Part shown: positions 34,558-47,407 of the stretch, in pieces
How positions within the stretch are numbered: the first letter of the stretch is position 1
How the letters are laid out: each line of letters starts with the position of its first letter
From: Nymphaea colorata
Taxonomy: Eukaryota > Streptophyta > Magnoliopsida > Nymphaeales > Nymphaeaceae
Reading direction: 5' to 3'
NCBI RefSeq assembly: GCF_008831285.2
Contig: NC_045141.1
Span: forward strand, 21,014,848 to 21,078,847
Length of the DNA stretch: 64,000 nt
Notes under the pieces: generated by a model
Told to the model about the DNA's origin: nothing
What the model saw: only the letters and a program-made list of their open reading frames with translations
Database searches by the model: none
Position numbers and translations under genes: made by a program

Positions 34558-37500
34558 GAATTTTTACTTAAGTATATTTGTATTAACCTCTACTTGAAAC
34601 GGGTAAGCACCGAAAAATGTAATGCAATGAGATTTTTAATACTGTAGACACCATGGAATGAGATTGTTCTGTATTTGCACTATATATGTCGTAACATGCA
34701 TGCTATAAAGTAGCCGAGAACATATGTTATGCTACGAAAATGGCGTCAGTGAAGACCCATCGAGACACTCACCATCGATGGAAAGGTGTAGTGCTAGTAT
34801 AGTGTCAACGGAGACCATGAGTCATTGCTGATAGGCATCAATGATGACCCATGTGAGTCCTACCCCCCATCCTTAAATGACATGGTTTGTTTTAGCGTTA
34901 ATGAAGATAATCAAGTCTCCAACCATTTGTCACGCACAGATAATGGTGTTAATGAAAAACCATTGAGTTGACTGCCTGTGAAACAGTTTGGTATAGTGTC
35001 AACTGAGGGCATCGAGACTGTGAGTAATATCCTTTATGCAGTGTAAGATGGCATCAAAGAAGACAATCCGTCCATGATGCCTTTACAATTACTACCACTA
35101 AATATGAATCTGCTCTGACGAAATACCAGCACATGTCATGTTTTCTTTCGGGCTTAGATCTTCTTTTCTTTTTCTTTTTTCGCCAATGAAAGTGGCACTT
35201 TACGAACACTTTCTTTTTTCCACATTGATAAGGACCCAATTTGTTGCAGTACTGTGAGAGTCGGCAACTACAAGTTTGTGGTTGATGGTATGGAGCGTGA
35301 AACCCTAAAAAGGAATGTGGCTTATGTATTGCTCATTCTCACCATGATCGGATGGCAGATTTTGTGACCATTCTTGCCAAGTTCACCATACTTTGATTTC
35401 CAATACCAGGATATTATTGCGTTAATATTCATTTGGCAACGACGAAGAGTTTTTGTAACTTGTTTGGAGGACAAATATATTAGAGCAAACAAACATTGCA
35501 TGTAGGGGTTGTTTGGTCAAACTCAATGCCCAAAAAGAAATGGAGGCTAAAATACATAAACAAGCGGCAAATATTGATATTGAAAACCATCTTTCACGAG
35601 CTCATGGAGAGCTCCACAAATTGCAACGTTCGGCCAATAGCCCAATCCCGTCTATCACAGGTCCTAGATTGCACCCTTCGCATTGGGAAAGTATTGGATT
35701 TCATTTCGCTGCCCAAATTGTTGGTGCCTAACTTATATTTAAGCATGAGCGCTAGTCAGTTCATCTCATAGGCCTTGAAGAATGAACTAAAGAACGAACT
35801 GAAATTCCTCGACTGGGTCATTTCTTATACTAAGTTCTTATCTTGGAATTTTGATGGGGCAAGGGTCATTCATTCTATCTACTTATTGCTACGTGTGGTG
35901 GAGGCACAACAAAGAGCGGCCTCTTCCCAGGGACAGAGCCAGGGAGGGCAGGGGGCCATGGCCCTTTGTAAAACTTATACGAATTACGACCTATGAAATT
36001 AAAAATTTTCAAACATTTCATTTAGTTGGTCGTATGACTGCTATCGAGAACATGATCTCAGCTCTGCCTCTGCCTCTCCTGAGGCCGCAGTGTATGATCT
36101 GCTTATCCGAATCAACTGGAAATTAGCCAGCATTTGCACATTTATCCAACGAATGAAGCCTGAGAATCCTAGTCAAGCCATGTAATGGGGAAATGGCCCC
36201 ATGGCCGAGAGACACCTTCACTCGCCGGCACCATTCACCATGTGGTTGGGAGGCATCCAACCAATCCACCTAGGGCTAGGGACGACCATTGAATATCCCC
36301 ATCAACATTCATATACGTACCCACCAAGATCCTGCAGTTTGGCAGTCCGAAGATGGACCATGATTAAGTGAAAAAAAAAAAAAAAATCTAAATTCTCATC
36401 TGATGACATTTACAGACAACGTTCTCCTTGCAACCCAAAACCCAATCTGCCTTCTAAATACTGTAACCGCAATTTGATTGCAGAAAGAACAATGAAAAAG
36501 GCTTATTAATGGTGTCTGCACATCGATATTTGGGCAACCAGTTTTCCTTTCATTGATTGGCCAATCATTCAATTTATTTGCGGATGTATCTTATTTGTAT
36601 ATAAATATTGGAACTTGCGGTCTCCAGATCCATCGCAGAATCTCATTTTATCAACCTCCAGCAGGCTCAATATTCTAATTTTCTTCTCCTCAAACTCTCA
36701 CACTCCCCCATTTCTCACGGATGCGTGCGCCATTAGGTGCACGCGACCTATATACCCCTAAAGGAAAAAGAGTACATTTTTGTTAATTATTGAAAAAGAA
36801 ATGTCTTTTTTATATTTTTTTTGTCCTCACAAAAAAATTTCCTTTTTCAATAATCGGGGATATTTTCGTCACTAGTAATACTGGTGCACACAAAAAATCA
36901 TACACCAGTATAGCTTACATGGGCACCCCTTAAGTTCTTAACCCAACATAATTAGTGAGGAGAGTCCCACTCCTCTGTCTTCTCATCAGTATTGCCTTGT
37001 GCATTTGGGTCGCAGCTAGTGCCAGGGACGTGCCCAAGCACCAAGAGACTAATGGTGATCCACAAATTATACGTATGATGATCTATAACTGAAATTCATA
37101 TACAAGTCTTCACGTTGGGGATTGCGTTTAGGAAATTCCCCCGTCATTTCCGAGACGTGGAAGGTTCTGAAACAAGGGAATCCATGCTTTCAACTTCATT
37201 ATACAACTAGTCAAGACATTCTGATGAAAAGCGCAAAAAATAATTGGAAATTATATGTATATGTAATTTTGAGTTGATAATTATGGGTCCGTTAATTCAT
37301 TTGAGAAAACAAAAGCGGCTCTATACATGGTCGCCATATTCTTAGTAGGGAATCGATTGTTGAAGGAACAAAATTGTGCGTACTATTATAAACGAATTTC
37401 TGACCCCTGCGGTGAACATCTTCATTGGTGCTGTTTTAGTGCCACAAGGCTTTTGGCTCCGTTGTTTCATTCCCTCATTGGAAGGCGAAAACAAACTAAT

Positions 37501-38039
37501 GTCAGACAGCCGAAGGTTCTCATTGTGCACTAAGAAGTTAACCCAAAATTAATTCTAACTTCAATACATTTCGGACAAACCTAGACACCTTAATTTTCTC
37601 GATGTTTTCTGCGTTTATTTTGAACGAATATATACATTTCGGACAAACCTGTACACTTCTTGGGTGTACAGTTTGGCGCTCAAGAAATGGGTCAAATCCT
37701 TAAAAAACAACTTAATATATAACTGATCAGAGTAAAAGGAAAGAGTTTCTGAATTAATTTGGATCAATGTCCCATAAATGATGACGACGTTGATGAAAAC
37801 TGGCAAAAATTGTAAAGGCCGACTATGCTGGAAATATCAACCACTAAAATAATTCAAAATTTCAACCTAAGTTAATCTCCGGTGAACAACTCAAAGTTAC
37901 ACTGCTAGAAGGACGTCGTGGGAACCTCAAAGAAGCTATATAATGATTAGACTCATGCGTGCTTGCACGTCTTCATAATTTCTTTGAGAATATGATATGT
38001 CCATCAAATGACCAGTACATGCATACATGACTACTTCTC
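34558..38039. other. Unit 3, upstream intergenic region
   Basis: Colinear with 24838-28320: tandem repeat (34741-35100), poly(A) at 36371-36386 (shorter than in units 1 and 2), orphan promoter (36554-36605), hairpin element (36723-36912), signal-peptide relic. No intact gene. Confidence 0.7.
36955..37092 (+). pseudogene. Signal-peptide relic of second family, unit 3 copy
   Basis: Same 45-codon frame with GTG start as at 17498. Confidence 0.55.
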
Positions 38040-38047
38040 TATATAAA
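38040..38047 (+). promoter_or_regulatory. TATA box of the gene at 38162
   Basis: tatataaa, 115-122 bases before the ATG. Confidence 0.8.
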
Positions 38048-38161
38048 GGGGTCCAAATCACTCTTTGTTATCCATAGCCTAGTTCTTCTTCTTCTTCTTC
38101 TTCTCCTCGATCGGCTGCTTCCTTTCCTCACCCTCCCAAGCTCCTCTGATCTTGTGCAAAA

Positions 38162-38602
38162 ATGAAGAGCACGACATTCCTCCTCATTCTCATCGTAGCT
38201 ATTGCCCTCTCCATATGCATAGCGGGTGCCAGAGACCTATCAGAAGACCATCGTAAGGAGCACGAGCATGACCACCGTGAGACGCATTTAGACCATCACC
38301 ATGAGAAGGATCACAAAGATGGCCACCATCCGCATGGCCCTCATGAGGAGCATCATGAAGTGCATGATCATAGGGATCACAAGGACAATGAGAAGCATGA
38401 ACACGACAAACACGAGAAGGATCATGACGAGCACGAGCATGAGCACGAACACGAGCACGAGCACGAGCATGAGCACGAGCACGAACACAAGCACGAGCAT
38501 GAACATGACAAACGCAAAAAGGAATATCGTAATGAGCATGACCATGACGGACACGAACACAAGGAGGATCATAAAGAGCGCGACGATGGTCATCATCATT
38601 GA
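38162..38602 (+). CDS. Secreted His-rich protein, short-tailed type A (146 aa)
   Basis: Like the 18705 protein but with one extra Glu-His pair, from one extra GAGCAC hexamer near 38460. It has the signal peptide, head, KRKKEYRNEHDHDGH module and KERDDGHHH end of its subgroup. AATAAA at 38764. The extra hexamer is shared with the gene at 52819, which groups units 3 and 4 against units 1 and 2. Secreted; cation binding inferred. Confidence 0.87.
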   Translation: MKSTTFLLILIVAIALSICIAGARDLSEDHRKEHEHDHRETHLDHHHEKDHKDGHHPHGPHEEHHEVHDHRDHKDNEKHEHDKHEKDHDEHEHEHEHEHEHEHEHEHEHKHEHEHDKRKKEYRNEHDHDGHEHKEDHKERDDGHHH

Positions 38603-39551
38603 TCATGCTTTGCATGAGAGTAGTGCATCTCAATTGTGTTGAGATGATGCATGCTTTTGTTATCTCATTTGCTTTTGCTATTTGGTTTTTGTCATTGATT
38701 ATGTTAAATAAGTGAATGCTACACAATTGCAGTTAGACTGCTACATATAATATGAAGGAGTTCAATAAAACAAACCTTTGCCTTCTATCTATGAAATGAC
38801 TATTTTATTCCCACTCATCTTTGTTGTGAACGCATATCGGCATAGATCTTTTATTCCTAGGTCGACTGAATAGAAAGATTATCTTTACCATCGACTCTCT
38901 CTCTCTTTCTCTCTTGAAACTTTCGTTTTCAGCAACCGCATGGAATTTTGTTCCCGCTAGGAAAACACTTAAGCGCCTATTGACGAGTGAGAATAAAAGA
39001 TGGAAGAGAGTTTATATCTGCCTTCCGATCATGAGACTGTTTCATGAATCTACCTCAAAATTAAGATGAATGTATGGGACACTTGAACCATATTGACATT
39101 GTGAATTCTTTTGGTTTACCTTTCCTTGATAGCATATATGGCCATTATCACTTCCTGCCACTTCTCATCAATGTATATGCGTTTATTTTTTATACTGAGA
39201 ACAACGAAATGTTTGTCCTTCACTGCGACCTGTTATTAAGTTGTTGCACACCTTGACGTTTTGCTTGGTCATAGAAAAGAGGCATCTAATTACACGACAA
39301 ATTGCTATTTTGGGACGAGATCATACCTGAAAGTACAGATTTTTGTTAAAATGAATGCAAGAAACATACAAAAAAGGTGCCTGATTTGTTTCTGATATCT
39401 TTTTCTTATATGTATAAAATATAAATAATATATGGTTATGTTACTTCCACAAGTAACTCTTTTGTGCTTTTCTATGATCATCTTTCGCGTGTGGGTGAAC
39501 TAGCTACTTATGGAACTTAAAGCATGTGTACTTCCGTGATTGTTTACTTCT

Positions 39552-39904
39552 ATATAAAATCTCCAAATCCGTCACAGTCTCAGTATATCAGTTCAACCTC
39601 TGGCTGCCTCACCTATAACCAAGTGGTACCTAGGCGCTACGGACGTGCCCAAACACCTGCACAAGAAGAGATTAATGGTGTGATCATCGACAAATTATAA
39701 GATGCTACTCAAATTCACAAGCCCCAAGTTGGCGATCTGTCAAGGAAATTCCACAAACAGAAATTGATTGCCATGAAAGTACGGCGCTACAGGCCTACAG
39801 CACACAATGTGATGAAGAAGAAGCTGGAGTGGACTTTGTATTTGTTTAATAAATAAGATATTGACGCGTTGTGTTCACGAGGAGCCACTAATTTGCCAAG
39901 CTGA
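39552..39904 (+). pseudogene. Longer C-terminal relic of second family, unit 3 copy
   Basis: Same as 20089-20441, with RDVPKHLHKKRLMV and the RKFHKQKLIAMK segment. Confidence 0.5.
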
Positions 39905-40425
39905 AAAGATACGTGAATAAATCGAGTAAAAGGAAGAGGTTTGGCAGCCGACCGATCTAAAAGCGAAATGCAGATCCACTTCCAACTCGCTCGGGAACGT
40001 GATCAGCTGATCTCAACGAGAAGCCACCCATAACTAAATCTAGGTGTTTTCATGGACCTGGGGTTCAAAACTGGATCATGGTATCGTCCTCCCTCATTGC
40101 TCATGAAATTTATTACCTCGAAGTAGCGAGGAGGTGACGACTTGCATTAAGATGAGAAAAGGTGGCGTCCGCCATTTCGTACGGTACGCAGTGAAGGAGC
40201 AATGGGTATTTTTGTAATTTTTAAAAAGAAATGTCTTTTGTAGTATTTTTTACTTTTCACTATTTTCTTTTTTATCTTCACAACAAGTTTTTTTTTTTCA
40301 ATGTCAAATAAAAGTATTTTAATCATTAGCCACACTGTGACACATATAACCCAATAATAGGTGTGGTCCTACTGTCATTTCCAAGATGTGAAAGGTTGAA
40401 ACAAGGAACTCTTGCTTTCAACTTT

Positions 40426-40625
<200 letters not shown>

Positions 40626-41109
40626 GGAGAGTTGTGGTACTTCTCAAAAAAAATATTTGAACACTTTTTTTTCAGTGGTCTTTGTGTTTATTTTAGAAGA
40701 ATATATATATTACGGTATGATCACTTGCCTAAATTGGCAATTTACTCTTCTTAGATGAACCATTTTGGCGCTCAAGAAAAGAATCAAAGTCTTAAAAACA
40801 ACTTAATAAGTGGCCGGTCCGAGCAAAAGGGAAAGTTTATTAATTAATTCGGATCAATGTCCCACAAGTGAAGATGTTGAAAAATGGGAAAGGCCAAACA
40901 TGCTAACAAGAAAAGGTGAACCATTAAAAGAATTCAAATTTTCAACCAAGTCAATCTCCGGACATCAACTCAAAAGTTAAATTCTAAGAGTACGTCGTGG
41001 GAACCTCAATAGAAGCAATAAGATTCACACTCATGCGTGCTTTCACGTCTTCGTTTTTTTGAGAATATGCTATGTCAACCAAATTACTAGTACAACATCG
41101 CTACTTCTC

Positions 41110-41117
41110 TATATAAA
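41110..41117 (+). promoter_or_regulatory. TATA box of the gene at 41217
   Basis: tatataaa, 100-107 bases before the ATG. Confidence 0.8.
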
Positions 41118-41216
41118 GGAGTCCACTTTGCTCTTTGTTATCTATTCGCAAATTCTTCTTCTTCTCGGCTGCTTCCTTTCCTCACCCTCCCAAGCTCCTG
41201 TGATCTTGTGCGAAAA

Positions 41217-41780
41217 ATGAAGAGCACAACATTCCTCCTCATCCTCATCGTAGCTATTGCCCTCTCCATATGCATAGCGGGTGCCAGAGACCTACCCGAA
41301 GACCATCGTAAGAAGCACGAGCGTGGCCACCATGAGACGCATTTAGACCATCACCATGAGAAGGATCACAAAGATGGCCACCATCCCCATGGCCCACATG
41401 AGGAGCATCATGAAGTGCATGATCATAGGAATCACAAGGACAATGAGAAACATGAACATGACAAATGCGAGAAGGATCATAATGAGCATGACAAACATAA
41501 AGAGCACGACGATGACAAACATAAGCAGCATCACGAGGTTCATGACGATGAGAAACACAAGAAGGATCATAAGACTAAGCATGACGATGACAAACACACA
41601 AAGCATCATAAAGAGCATGATGATGACAGACATAAGAACGAACACAAGGATCATCATGATGAGAAACACAAGAAGGATCATAATGAGCATCATGATAACA
41701 AACATAAGCATGCTCACAAGAGGCACGATGATGACCATTATAAGAGGGATCATAGGGAGCATGATGGCCGTCATTATTGA
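41217..41780 (+). CDS. Secreted His-rich protein, type B (187 aa)
   Basis: Start taken at the ATG 41217; an in-frame GTG nine bases upstream would only add MRK and breaks the signal-peptide pattern. Signal peptide 1-23, then RDLPEDHRKKHERGHHETHL, HHPHGPHEEHH and NEKHEHDKCEKDHNEHD, with one Cys in the mature chain. In place of the Glu-His run are repeated modules of Asp/Lys/His (KEHDDDKHKQHHEVHDDEKH, KKDHKTKHDDDKH, TKHHKEHDDDRH, KDHHDEKHKKDH). The end is the shared DDDHYKRDHREHDGRHY. AATAAA at 41938. This is the intact counterpart of the Copia-cut genes at 21838 and 31558. Secreted; metal or polyanion binding is inference from composition. Confidence 0.87.
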   Translation: MKSTTFLLILIVAIALSICIAGARDLPEDHRKKHERGHHETHLDHHHEKDHKDGHHPHGPHEEHHEVHDHRNHKDNEKHEHDKCEKDHNEHDKHKEHDDDKHKQHHEVHDDEKHKKDHKTKHDDDKHTKHHKEHDDDRHKNEHKDHHDEKHKKDHNEHHDNKHKHAHKRHDDDHYKRDHREHDGRHY

Positions 41781-42130
41781 TCGTGCTTCGCATGAGAGAA
41801 GTGCATCTCTATTGTGTTGAGCGGCATGCCTTTGTTGTCTGATTTGCTTTTGCTCTTTGGTTTTTGTCTATTATTATGTTAAATAAGTGAAGGCTTACAA
41901 TTGCAGTGAGACTGCTAAATATAATATGAAGGAGTTCAATAAAACAAGCCTTCGCCTTTTATCTATGAAATGATTATTTTATTCTTGCTCGTCCTTGTTG
42001 TCGATGCATATCGGCATATATCTTTTATTCTTAGATTGACTGTATAGAAAGACTATCTTTTCCGTTGACTCTGTCTCCTGAAACCTTCATTTGTGGCAAC
42101 AACCAAGGATTTTGTTCCCGCTCTTAAAAC

Positions 42131-42440
42131 ACTTAGGGGCCATTGGATATAATTAGGAGCAACACAACAGAGTTTCAGAGTTTCATGAATTTTTTACTTT
42201 AAAATTGGGGTTGATTCATGGAGGCACTTGTTAAGTGTTTCCTAAATCTACTTCCAATTTGAAGAGGGACTCATGGAATATTCACATCGCAGGTGGCATT
42301 ATGAACAACTTATGAGTGTTTCATGAATCTACCTCCATTACAAGACACTTGTTCAAGTATTCCATGAATGTTTCTAAAATTTGAGGCAGGTTCATGTGAT
42401 ATTTGCACATTATTTCTAATGCCAAACAATCCCTAAAGGG
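42131..42440. repeat. MITE-like repeat copy
   Basis: Starts acttaggggccattggatat and ends taatgccaaacaatccctaa; same core motifs as 14311-14645. Confidence 0.45.
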
Positions 42441-43281
42441 CTACCATGGCTGTCAAGGGTCTCTCTCGCAGGTAGCCAACACATAAATAACTAAAATGTC
42501 CATGAGGTTTTGCTACGTAAAAAAGCAATTTATGTGGGGTTGTGCCTCCACCACGAGGCCCGGGGCCCATGCAAGGGCATTCTGCATCCTGTTGGTTGCC
42601 ATGCCTACCTTGGGCCAGCATGGCTCATCCTTGGGCCATGTTAATGCTAGGTAAAATACAAGATATGCACTTCAATACATGAAACGTATTGAAAGGTGTC
42701 CTGTCATTGATTTGCATAATTTTCTCTGTTTTTTTAACTCGATTTAATAAAGGTGGAGTATCTTTGCATATATAATGAATTTTTACTGAAGTATATTTGT
42801 ATTAACCTTTACTTGAAAGGGGTGAGCCGTAAGCACCAAAAAATGTAATGCAATGAGATTATTAATACTGTAGACAGCGTGAAATGAGGTTGTTCTGTAT
42901 TTGCACTATATATGTCGTAACATGCATGCTATATGTGCAACCGAAACATATGTAATGCTGCGAAAATGGCGTCAATGAAGACCCATCGAATCACTCACCA
43001 CCGATGGAAAGGTGTAGTACTAGTATAGTGTCAACGGAGACAATGAGAGTCTTTGCTCATATGTGACGCACAAAATTTAGCATCAATGAAAACCCATGTG
43101 AGCTCCCCCCATCCTCTCTTAGAAATGTCTTTTTCACTTTTTTTTTTCGACTTTTTTTCTCCTCGCAAAAAATTTTCTTTTTCCAACAATCGGAGATATT
43201 TTCGTGATTCGTGATACTGACACACAAAAAAGTCATACACCAGTATGCCCTACATGGCCACCCCTTGACCGAACATAATTA

Positions 43282-43479
43282 GTGAGGAGAGTTCCAGTCA
43301 TATTTCTTCTCATCATTCTAAGTCCGATGCATGTATTGCCTTGTGCACTTGGGTCGCAGCTAGTGCCAGGGACGTCTCAAGCACCTCCACAAGAAGTGAC
43401 TCATGGTGATCCACAGATTATATGTATGATCTATAACAGAAATTCATATACAAGTCTTCACGTTGGGGATTACGTTTAG
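43282..43479 (+). pseudogene. Signal-peptide relic of second family, diverged copy
   Basis: GTG start and VRRVPVIFLLIIL match the beginning of the 17498 relic. Then a frameshift leaves the A-x-A-R-D junction readable only in another frame (ggtcgcagctagtgccaggg is still present). The downstream part (GDPQIICMIYN, then HVGDYV and a stop) still matches. Confidence 0.5.
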
Positions 43480-44338
43480 GAAATTCCACTGTCATTTCCG
43501 AGACGTGGAAGGTTCTGAAGCAAGGGAATCCATGCTTCCAACTTCCTTATACAACTAGTCAAGACATTCTGATGAAAAGCGCAAAAAATAATTGGAAATT
43601 ATATGTATATATAATTTTGAATTGATAATTATGGGACCTTTAATTCATTTGAGAAAATCAAACGGCTCTACACATGGTCGCCATATTAGTGGTCAGTTAA
43701 GCAAGTATTGACAGTTGGCACGGATTAGCTACCGCCATCTCTGGTGTTAAGATGGCACCAGTCTGTTCTCATTGTGCACTAAGAAGTTAAAGAATGGTAA
43801 AAAGCTTTTCGCGTTAACCCAAAATTAATTCTAACTTCAATACATCTCGGACAAACCTGGACACCTTATTTTTCTTAATGTTTTTTGCGTTTATTTTAAA
43901 AGAATATATACATTTAGGTATGATCACGAGCCTAAATTGCCAATTTACACTTCATAGGTGTACAATTTTGGCGCTCAAGAAATGGGCCAAATCCTTCAAA
44001 AACAACTTAATATATAACTGGTCCGAGTAAAAGGAAAGTGTTTCTGAATTAATTTGGATCAAGGTCCCATAAATGATGATGATGTTGATGAAAACTGGCA
44101 AAAATTGTAAAGGCCGAGTTTGGTGACAAAGAAATATCAACCACTAAAATAATTCAAAATTTCAACCTAAGTCAATCTCCGGTGAACAACTCAAAGTTAC
44201 ACTTCCAGAAGGACGTCGTGTATCCTCAAAGAAGCTATATAATTATTAGACTCATGTGTGCTTGCATGTCCTCATAATTTCTTTGAGAATATCATATGTC
44301 CATCAAATCACTGGTACATGCATACAAGGCCACTTCTC

Positions 44339-44346
44339 TATATAAA
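44339..44346 (+). promoter_or_regulatory. TATA box of the frameshifted gene at 44463
   Basis: tatataaa (followed by gcgg rather than gg), 117-124 bases before the ATG. Confidence 0.7.
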
Positions 44347-44462
44347 GCGGTCCAAATCAATCTTTGTTTTCCACAGCCTCGCAAATTCCCCTTCCTCTTC
44401 TTCTTCTCGATCGTCTGCTTCCTTTCCTCACCCTCCCAAACTCCTTTGATCTTTGGCAAAAA

Positions 44463-45056
44463 ATGAGGTGCACAACGTTATTCCTCATCCTCATCGTAAC
44501 CATTGCCCTTTCCATATGCCTAGCGGCAGCTACAGACCTACCCCAAGACCATCGTGAGAAGCACGAGCATGGCCACAGTGAGGCGCATTAGACATCACCA
44601 CAAGAAGGATGACAAAGATGACCACCATCTGCATCACCCACATGTGGATCATCATGAAGCGCATGATCATAGGGATCACAAGGACAACGAGAAGCATGAA
44701 CATGACAAACGCAAGAAGGAATATCTAATGAGCATGACCATGACGAGCACAAGGATCACAAAGGGCACAACGATGACAAACATAAGCAGCATCACGAGGT
44801 GCATGACGATGAGAAACACAAGAAGGATCATAAGACGAAGGATCATAAGACTAAGCATGACGACGACAAACACGAAAAGCATCATAAAGAGCATGATGAT
44901 GACAGACATAAGAAAGAACACAAGGATCATCATGATGAGAAACACAAGAAGGATCATAATGAGCATCATGATAACAAACATGAGCCAGCTCACAAGAGGC
45001 ACGATGATGACCATTATAAGAGGGATCATAAGGAGCATGATGGCCATCATTATTGA
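44463..45056 (+). pseudogene. Frameshifted His-rich gene, type B
   Basis: The ATG at 44463 gives an intact signal peptide (MRCTTLFLILIVTIALSICL) and a 42-residue product ending at TAG 44589. Compared with intact genes, gcatttagaccat has become gcattagacat, a net loss of two bases. A second shift lies near 44727, where gaatatcgtaat has lost the g. The rest is readable in pieces as type B modules and the DDDHYKRDHKEHDGHHY tail to TGA at 45054. Variant AATGAA replaces AATAAA. The promoter is intact, so a short secreted peptide could still be made. Confidence 0.82.
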
Positions 45057-45707
45057 TCGTACTTTGCATGACAATAGCGCATCTCTACTGTGTTGAGCTG
45101 CATGCTTTTGTTGACTGATTTGCTTTTGCTATCTGGTTTTTTGTCAATGATTATGTTAAATAAGTGAATGCTACACAATTGCAGTGAGACTGCTACATAT
45201 AATATGAAGGAGTTCAATGAAAGAAGCCTTTACCTTCCATCTATAGAATTACTATTTTATTCTCTCTCGTCCTTGTTGTTGATGCATATCGGCACATATC
45301 TTTTATTCCTAGATAGACTGTATAGAAAGACTATTTTTACCATCGACTCTCCCTCTCTTTCTCTCTTCAAACTTCCGTTTTTAGCAACCACAAGGAATTT
45401 TGTTCCCGCTCTCGAAACACTTAGGGGCCATTTAACATTAGGAACAACATGGGACACTTTTTCATGAATCTACATCAAAATTAGGGTACAATTATGGGAC
45501 ACTTAAAACATACTGACTTGTTGATATTGTGAGTTCTCTTTGTTGACCTTTCCTTGATAGCATATATGTCCATTATCAGTTCTGGCCACTTCTCATCAAC
45601 ATACAAGCGTTTATTTTCGATCCTGAGATCAACGAAATATTTGTCCTTCACTCCGACCTGTTATTAAGTTGTTGTACACGTTGAACAGCAGCACGCATCT
45701 TACTTCT

Positions 45708-46057
45708 ATATAAAGTGTCCGAATCCGTCAGTCTCTGTATGTCAGTTCAACCTCTGGCTGCCTCACCTATAACCAAGTAGTAGCTAGGTGCTAGGGACGT
45801 GCCCAAACACTTGCATGAGAAGAGATTAATGGTGTGATCATCGAAAAATTATAAGATGCTACTCAAATTCACAAGCCCAAGTTGGCGATCCGTCTAGGAA
45901 ATTCTTCAAGCAATAATTTACTGCCATGAAAGTACTGCGTTACAGGCCTACAGTACACAATGTGATGAAGAAGAAGCTGGAGTGGACTTCGTATTTGTTT
46001 AATAGATATGCTATTGGCGCGTTGTGTTCACGCGGACCCACTAATTTGCCAAGCTGA
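45708..46057 (+). pseudogene. C-terminal relic of second family, diverged copy
   Basis: TATA about 45709. The frame LGARDVPKHLHEKRLMV ends in a stop, and further on AMKVLRYRPTVHNVMKKKLE leads through LFNRYAIGALCSRGPTNLPS to TGA at 46055. The ARDVP junction and the C-terminal LPS end occur in one copy here. Confidence 0.5.
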
Positions 46058-46854
46058 AAAGATACTTGAGTTGAACGTGATAAGCATAACAAGATGGAGT
46101 AAAAGGAAGAGGTTTGGCAGCCGACCGCTCGAGTTGAATATATAAGGGAATCAACTGTTGAGGGCCCAGAATATTTTAGTGTGCATATCTAAAAGCGAAA
46201 TGCAGATCCACTTCGAACTCGCTGGGTAAATGCGTGGACAATATCAGCCGATCGCTATGAGAAGCCACCCATAACTAAATCTAGGTGTTTTCATGGACCT
46301 GTGGTTCAAAACTGCATCAAGATGAGAAAAAGTTGCATGTACCGTTGCGCATGGTGCACAGTAAAAGAGCAATGAGCATTTTGTAATTTTTAAAAAAGAA
46401 ATATATTTTGTAGATTTTTTTTCTTTTTTCTATTTCCATTTTTATGTTAAGAAAAAGTTTTTTTTTAAGTTTGAACTGACGATATTTTAGTCATTAATTA
46501 CACTCGTGCATAAAAATTCTTGCACGAGTATGACACATATGACCTAATAACAAAAGTGGTGCCACTGTCATTTCCAAGACGTGGAAGATTGAAAGAAGGA
46601 ACAAATGCTTTCAAAACTTTCATACTCCTTCACCATTATTATATATATATATAATTGGATAGTTTAGCTTTTTAGAGTCACTCAACCATTTAATAAGAAC
46701 ATCATATTCAATATCATAAGCAGTTAAGATGAAAACAAAAAGAAAATGGTCATGGGTATTTCTATCATTAAGTTATTACTTTATACTTTGTTTTTTCTTT
46801 TTTTTTTCAACCATTTACTTGTTTTAGATACGGCACTGGTTAGATGACTAGGTG

Positions 46855-46857
<3 letters not shown>

Positions 46858-46911
<54 letters not shown>
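46858..46911. repeat. Compound microsatellite (TA)n(GA)n
   Basis: Same site as the tracts at 7017 and 10445, with its own lengths. Confidence 0.95.
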
Positions 46912-46912
<1 letters not shown>

Positions 46913-47301
46913 AAGAGATATGATTGCTTGCCCAAATTGCCAATTTACTCTTCTTAGATGTACCATTTTGGCGCTCAAGAAAAGGGTCAAACCTTAAAAA
47001 GGAGTGGCCGATACGAGCAAAAGGAAAAAGTTTCTTAATTAGTTCGGATCAATGTCCCTCAAGTGAAGATGAAAAATGGGAAAGGCCATACATGCTAACA
47101 AGGAAAGGTCAAACACTAAAAGAATTCAAACTTTCAACCAAGTCAATCTCCGGACAACAACTCAAAAGTTAACTTCTACGAGTGGGTCGTGGGAACCTCA
47201 TGGAATCAATATGATTTAGCCTCATGCGTGCGTGCACGTCTTCATTTCTTTGAGAATATGATATGTCAATCAAATTACTAGTACTGACATCGCTACTTCT
47301 C

Positions 47302-47309
47302 TATATAAA
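47302..47309 (+). promoter_or_regulatory. TATA box of the gene at 47408
   Basis: tatataaa, 99-106 bases before the ATG. Confidence 0.8.
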
Positions 47310-47407
47310 GGAGTCCGCATCACTCTTTGTTATCCATTCGCAAATTCCCCTTCTTCTCAGTTGCTTTCTTTCCTCACCCTCCCAAGCTCCTCTGATCTTG
47401 TGCAAAA

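Larger units (their letters stand above)
41781..44338. other. Intergenic region between type B gene and frameshifted gene
   Basis: Holds the MITE-like repeat (42131-42440), the GC-rich block near 42555, a shorter tandem repeat (about 42967-43090), a head-less hairpin element (43120-43246), the signal-peptide relic at 43282, and a promoter block. No intact gene. Confidence 0.7.
45057..47301. other. Intergenic region from unit 3 into the 215-aa gene
   Basis: 3' UTR, a C-terminal relic, a hairpin-ended element (46336-46533) and a (TA)n(GA)n tract (46858-46911), then the promoter block. From about 46060 the sequence follows the unit b pattern at 9860-10878 rather than units 1-4. No intact gene. 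Confidence 0.7.
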